A stretch of DNA of 6,065 nt from Myxococcales bacterium (GTDB taxonomy: Bacteria > Myxococcota > Bradymonadia > REDH01): NCBI GenBank assembly GCA_018970625.1, contig JAGWVZ010000238.1:1-6065 (forward strand). The letters are read 5' to 3'. The notes below the pieces were generated by a model. That model was not told the DNA's origin and made no database searches. It saw only the letters and a program-made list of their open reading frames with translations. Below, one piece after another: positions 5,160 to 6,065 of this stretch; the first letter of the stretch is position 1; the number at the start of each line of letters is the position of its first letter. A program made the position numbers and the translations under genes.

Positions 5160-6065
5160 ATGAACGAGACCCGGCACTCCGACACCCTGCGCATTGAACG
5201 CGTGGACGCCATGCGCTGTGTCGAACAGGGGGCCTGGGACGCGCTGTTGCCCGAGCCCATCTGCCCGTTCATGACCTGGACCTGGCTGTCGACCCTCGAG
5301 GACGCCCAGCTGGTCACGGCAGACACTGGCTGGATACCCATGCACCTGCTGGCATGGAAGGGTGACAAGCTGCTCGGGGCCATGCCGATGTACGCCAAGA
5401 GTCACAGTTTTGGCGAGTTTGTGTACGACTTCTCGTGGGCTCATCTGGCCGACCGGCTGAGCGAGCCCTACTACCCCAAGCTGGTGGTCACCAGTCCCTT
5501 CGCGCCCGTGTCTGGCGCCCGCATCCTCGCGTCGCCCGCGCTACCGGAAGCCGAGAGGCTCGCCATTCAGACAGCGCTCGTCCATCACGCCATCGGGCTG
5601 GTGGACGGTCGTAATTTCCACAGCCTGCACCTGCTCTTTGTGCCGGTGGATGATGTTCAGCACCTGGCCTCGCGTGGGCTCCTGCATCGCGTCTCTCATC
5701 AGTATCACTGGCACAATGAGGGATACGCTGATTTCGAGGCGTATCTGCAGCGGTTTCGCAGCAAGCGCCGGAAGGAAATTCGGCGTGAACGAAAACAGCT
5801 GCACGATCAGGGCATTGTGGTTCGCACGGTCGCAGGCCGGGATATTCTGACTGCCGAGCTGGATCGCATGTACGATTTTTATGCCGATACCTGCTCACAA
5901 TACATGGGCGGCGGGCAGTATCTCTCACGCGAATTCTTTCACCTGATTCATTCCCGACAACCCGGGCTGATTCGGCTCTTTCTGGCGCATAACGCGGATG
6001 GTGACATCATCGCGGGCACGTTTAATATCGAAACTCCCGAACGGCTGTACGGCCGTTACTGGGGC
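5160..6065 (+). CDS. GNAT-like acyltransferase of the COG3146/DUF482 family (3' end outside window)
   Basis: The 302 visible residues match my memory of the COG3146 (DUF482) family, annotated as GNAT or FemAB-like 'peptidoglycan biosynthesis' proteins. Family-typical segments are FMTWTWLSTLEDA (37-49), GWIPMHLLAW (57-66), LLGAMPMYAKSHSFGEFVYD (71-90), YYPKLVVTSPFAPVSGARIL (104-123), QYHWHNEGYADFEAYL (181-196), the basic SKRRKEIRRERK (201-212), YLSREFF (254-260) and GTFNIETPERLYGRYWG (286-302) at the window edge. Members usually run to nearly 400 residues, so roughly 80-100 are missing to the right. There is no signal peptide, so a cytoplasmic acyltransferase is expected. The biochemical substrate of the family is poorly established; the link to FemAB enzymes suggests aminoacyl or acyl transfer, but this is inference. 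I start at ATG 5160, with GAG six bases upstream; ATG 5154 in the same frame is the alternative. Confidence 0.88.
   Translation, partial: MNETRHSDTLRIERVDAMRCVEQGAWDALLPEPICPFMTWTWLSTLEDAQLVTADTGWIPMHLLAWKGDKLLGAMPMYAKSHSFGEFVYDFSWAHLADRLSEPYYPKLVVTSPFAPVSGARILASPALPEAERLAIQTALVHHAIGLVDGRNFHSLHLLFVPVDDVQHLASRGLLHRVSHQYHWHNEGYADFEAYLQRFRSKRRKEIRRERKQLHDQGIVVRTVAGRDILTAELDRMYDFYADTCSQYMGGGQYLSREFFHLIHSRQPGLIRLFLAHNADGDIIAGTFNIETPERLYGRYWG

Noticed and set aside
4820..5398. Longer 192-codon version of the zinc-ribbon gene
   Set aside because: The extra N-terminal part lies antisense to the first 80 codons of the acyltransferase-like gene, a recognisable family, and is not protein-like. The start at 5050 is preferred.

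Overview
The window is GC-rich bacterial chromosomal DNA with high-GC third-position codon use throughout its genes. It carries dnaA, an orphan-looking DNA methyltransferase and a COG3146-type acyltransferase. DnaA without dnaN beside it, an alanine/proline-rich protein with a helical tail, and the COG3146 enzyme would fit a myxobacterial or related 'deltaproteobacterial' lineage. That placement is a low-confidence inference, because no rRNA or lineage marker is present.

Layout. Positions 1-1619 (+) hold the 3' part of an unrecognised protein with a long low-complexity Ala/Pro/Arg region and an alpha-helical C-terminal domain. A beta-class amino-methyltransferase follows at 1616-2743 (+), overlapping by 4 bases through a TTG start, so the two probably form one translationally coupled unit. 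An 80-base convergent gap separates them from dnaA, which lies on the minus strand (2824-4221). Upstream of dnaA are about 600 bases without a convincing gene (4222-4819). This stretch is locally AT-rich and contains a perfect DnaA box, a one-mismatch box next to an AT run, a 21-base inverted repeat and a 33-base imperfect palindrome. It is the best candidate in the window for an origin and/or dnaA control region. A 76-residue single-pass membrane protein with a C-terminal zinc ribbon (4820-5050, minus) is then divergent, across about 110 bases, from a DUF482/COG3146 acyltransferase-like gene (5160 to the right edge, plus) that is cut off by the window.

Working together. DnaA would bind the boxes in its own upstream region for initiation and/or autoregulation. 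The methyltransferase sits tail-to-tail with dnaA and has no visible nuclease partner, so it may be an orphan regulatory methylase; this is inference. No tRNA, rRNA, CRISPR array, insertion sequence or intrinsic terminator was recognised. The least explained parts are the paired inverted repeats at 4639-4693 and the coupled gene preceding the methyltransferase.
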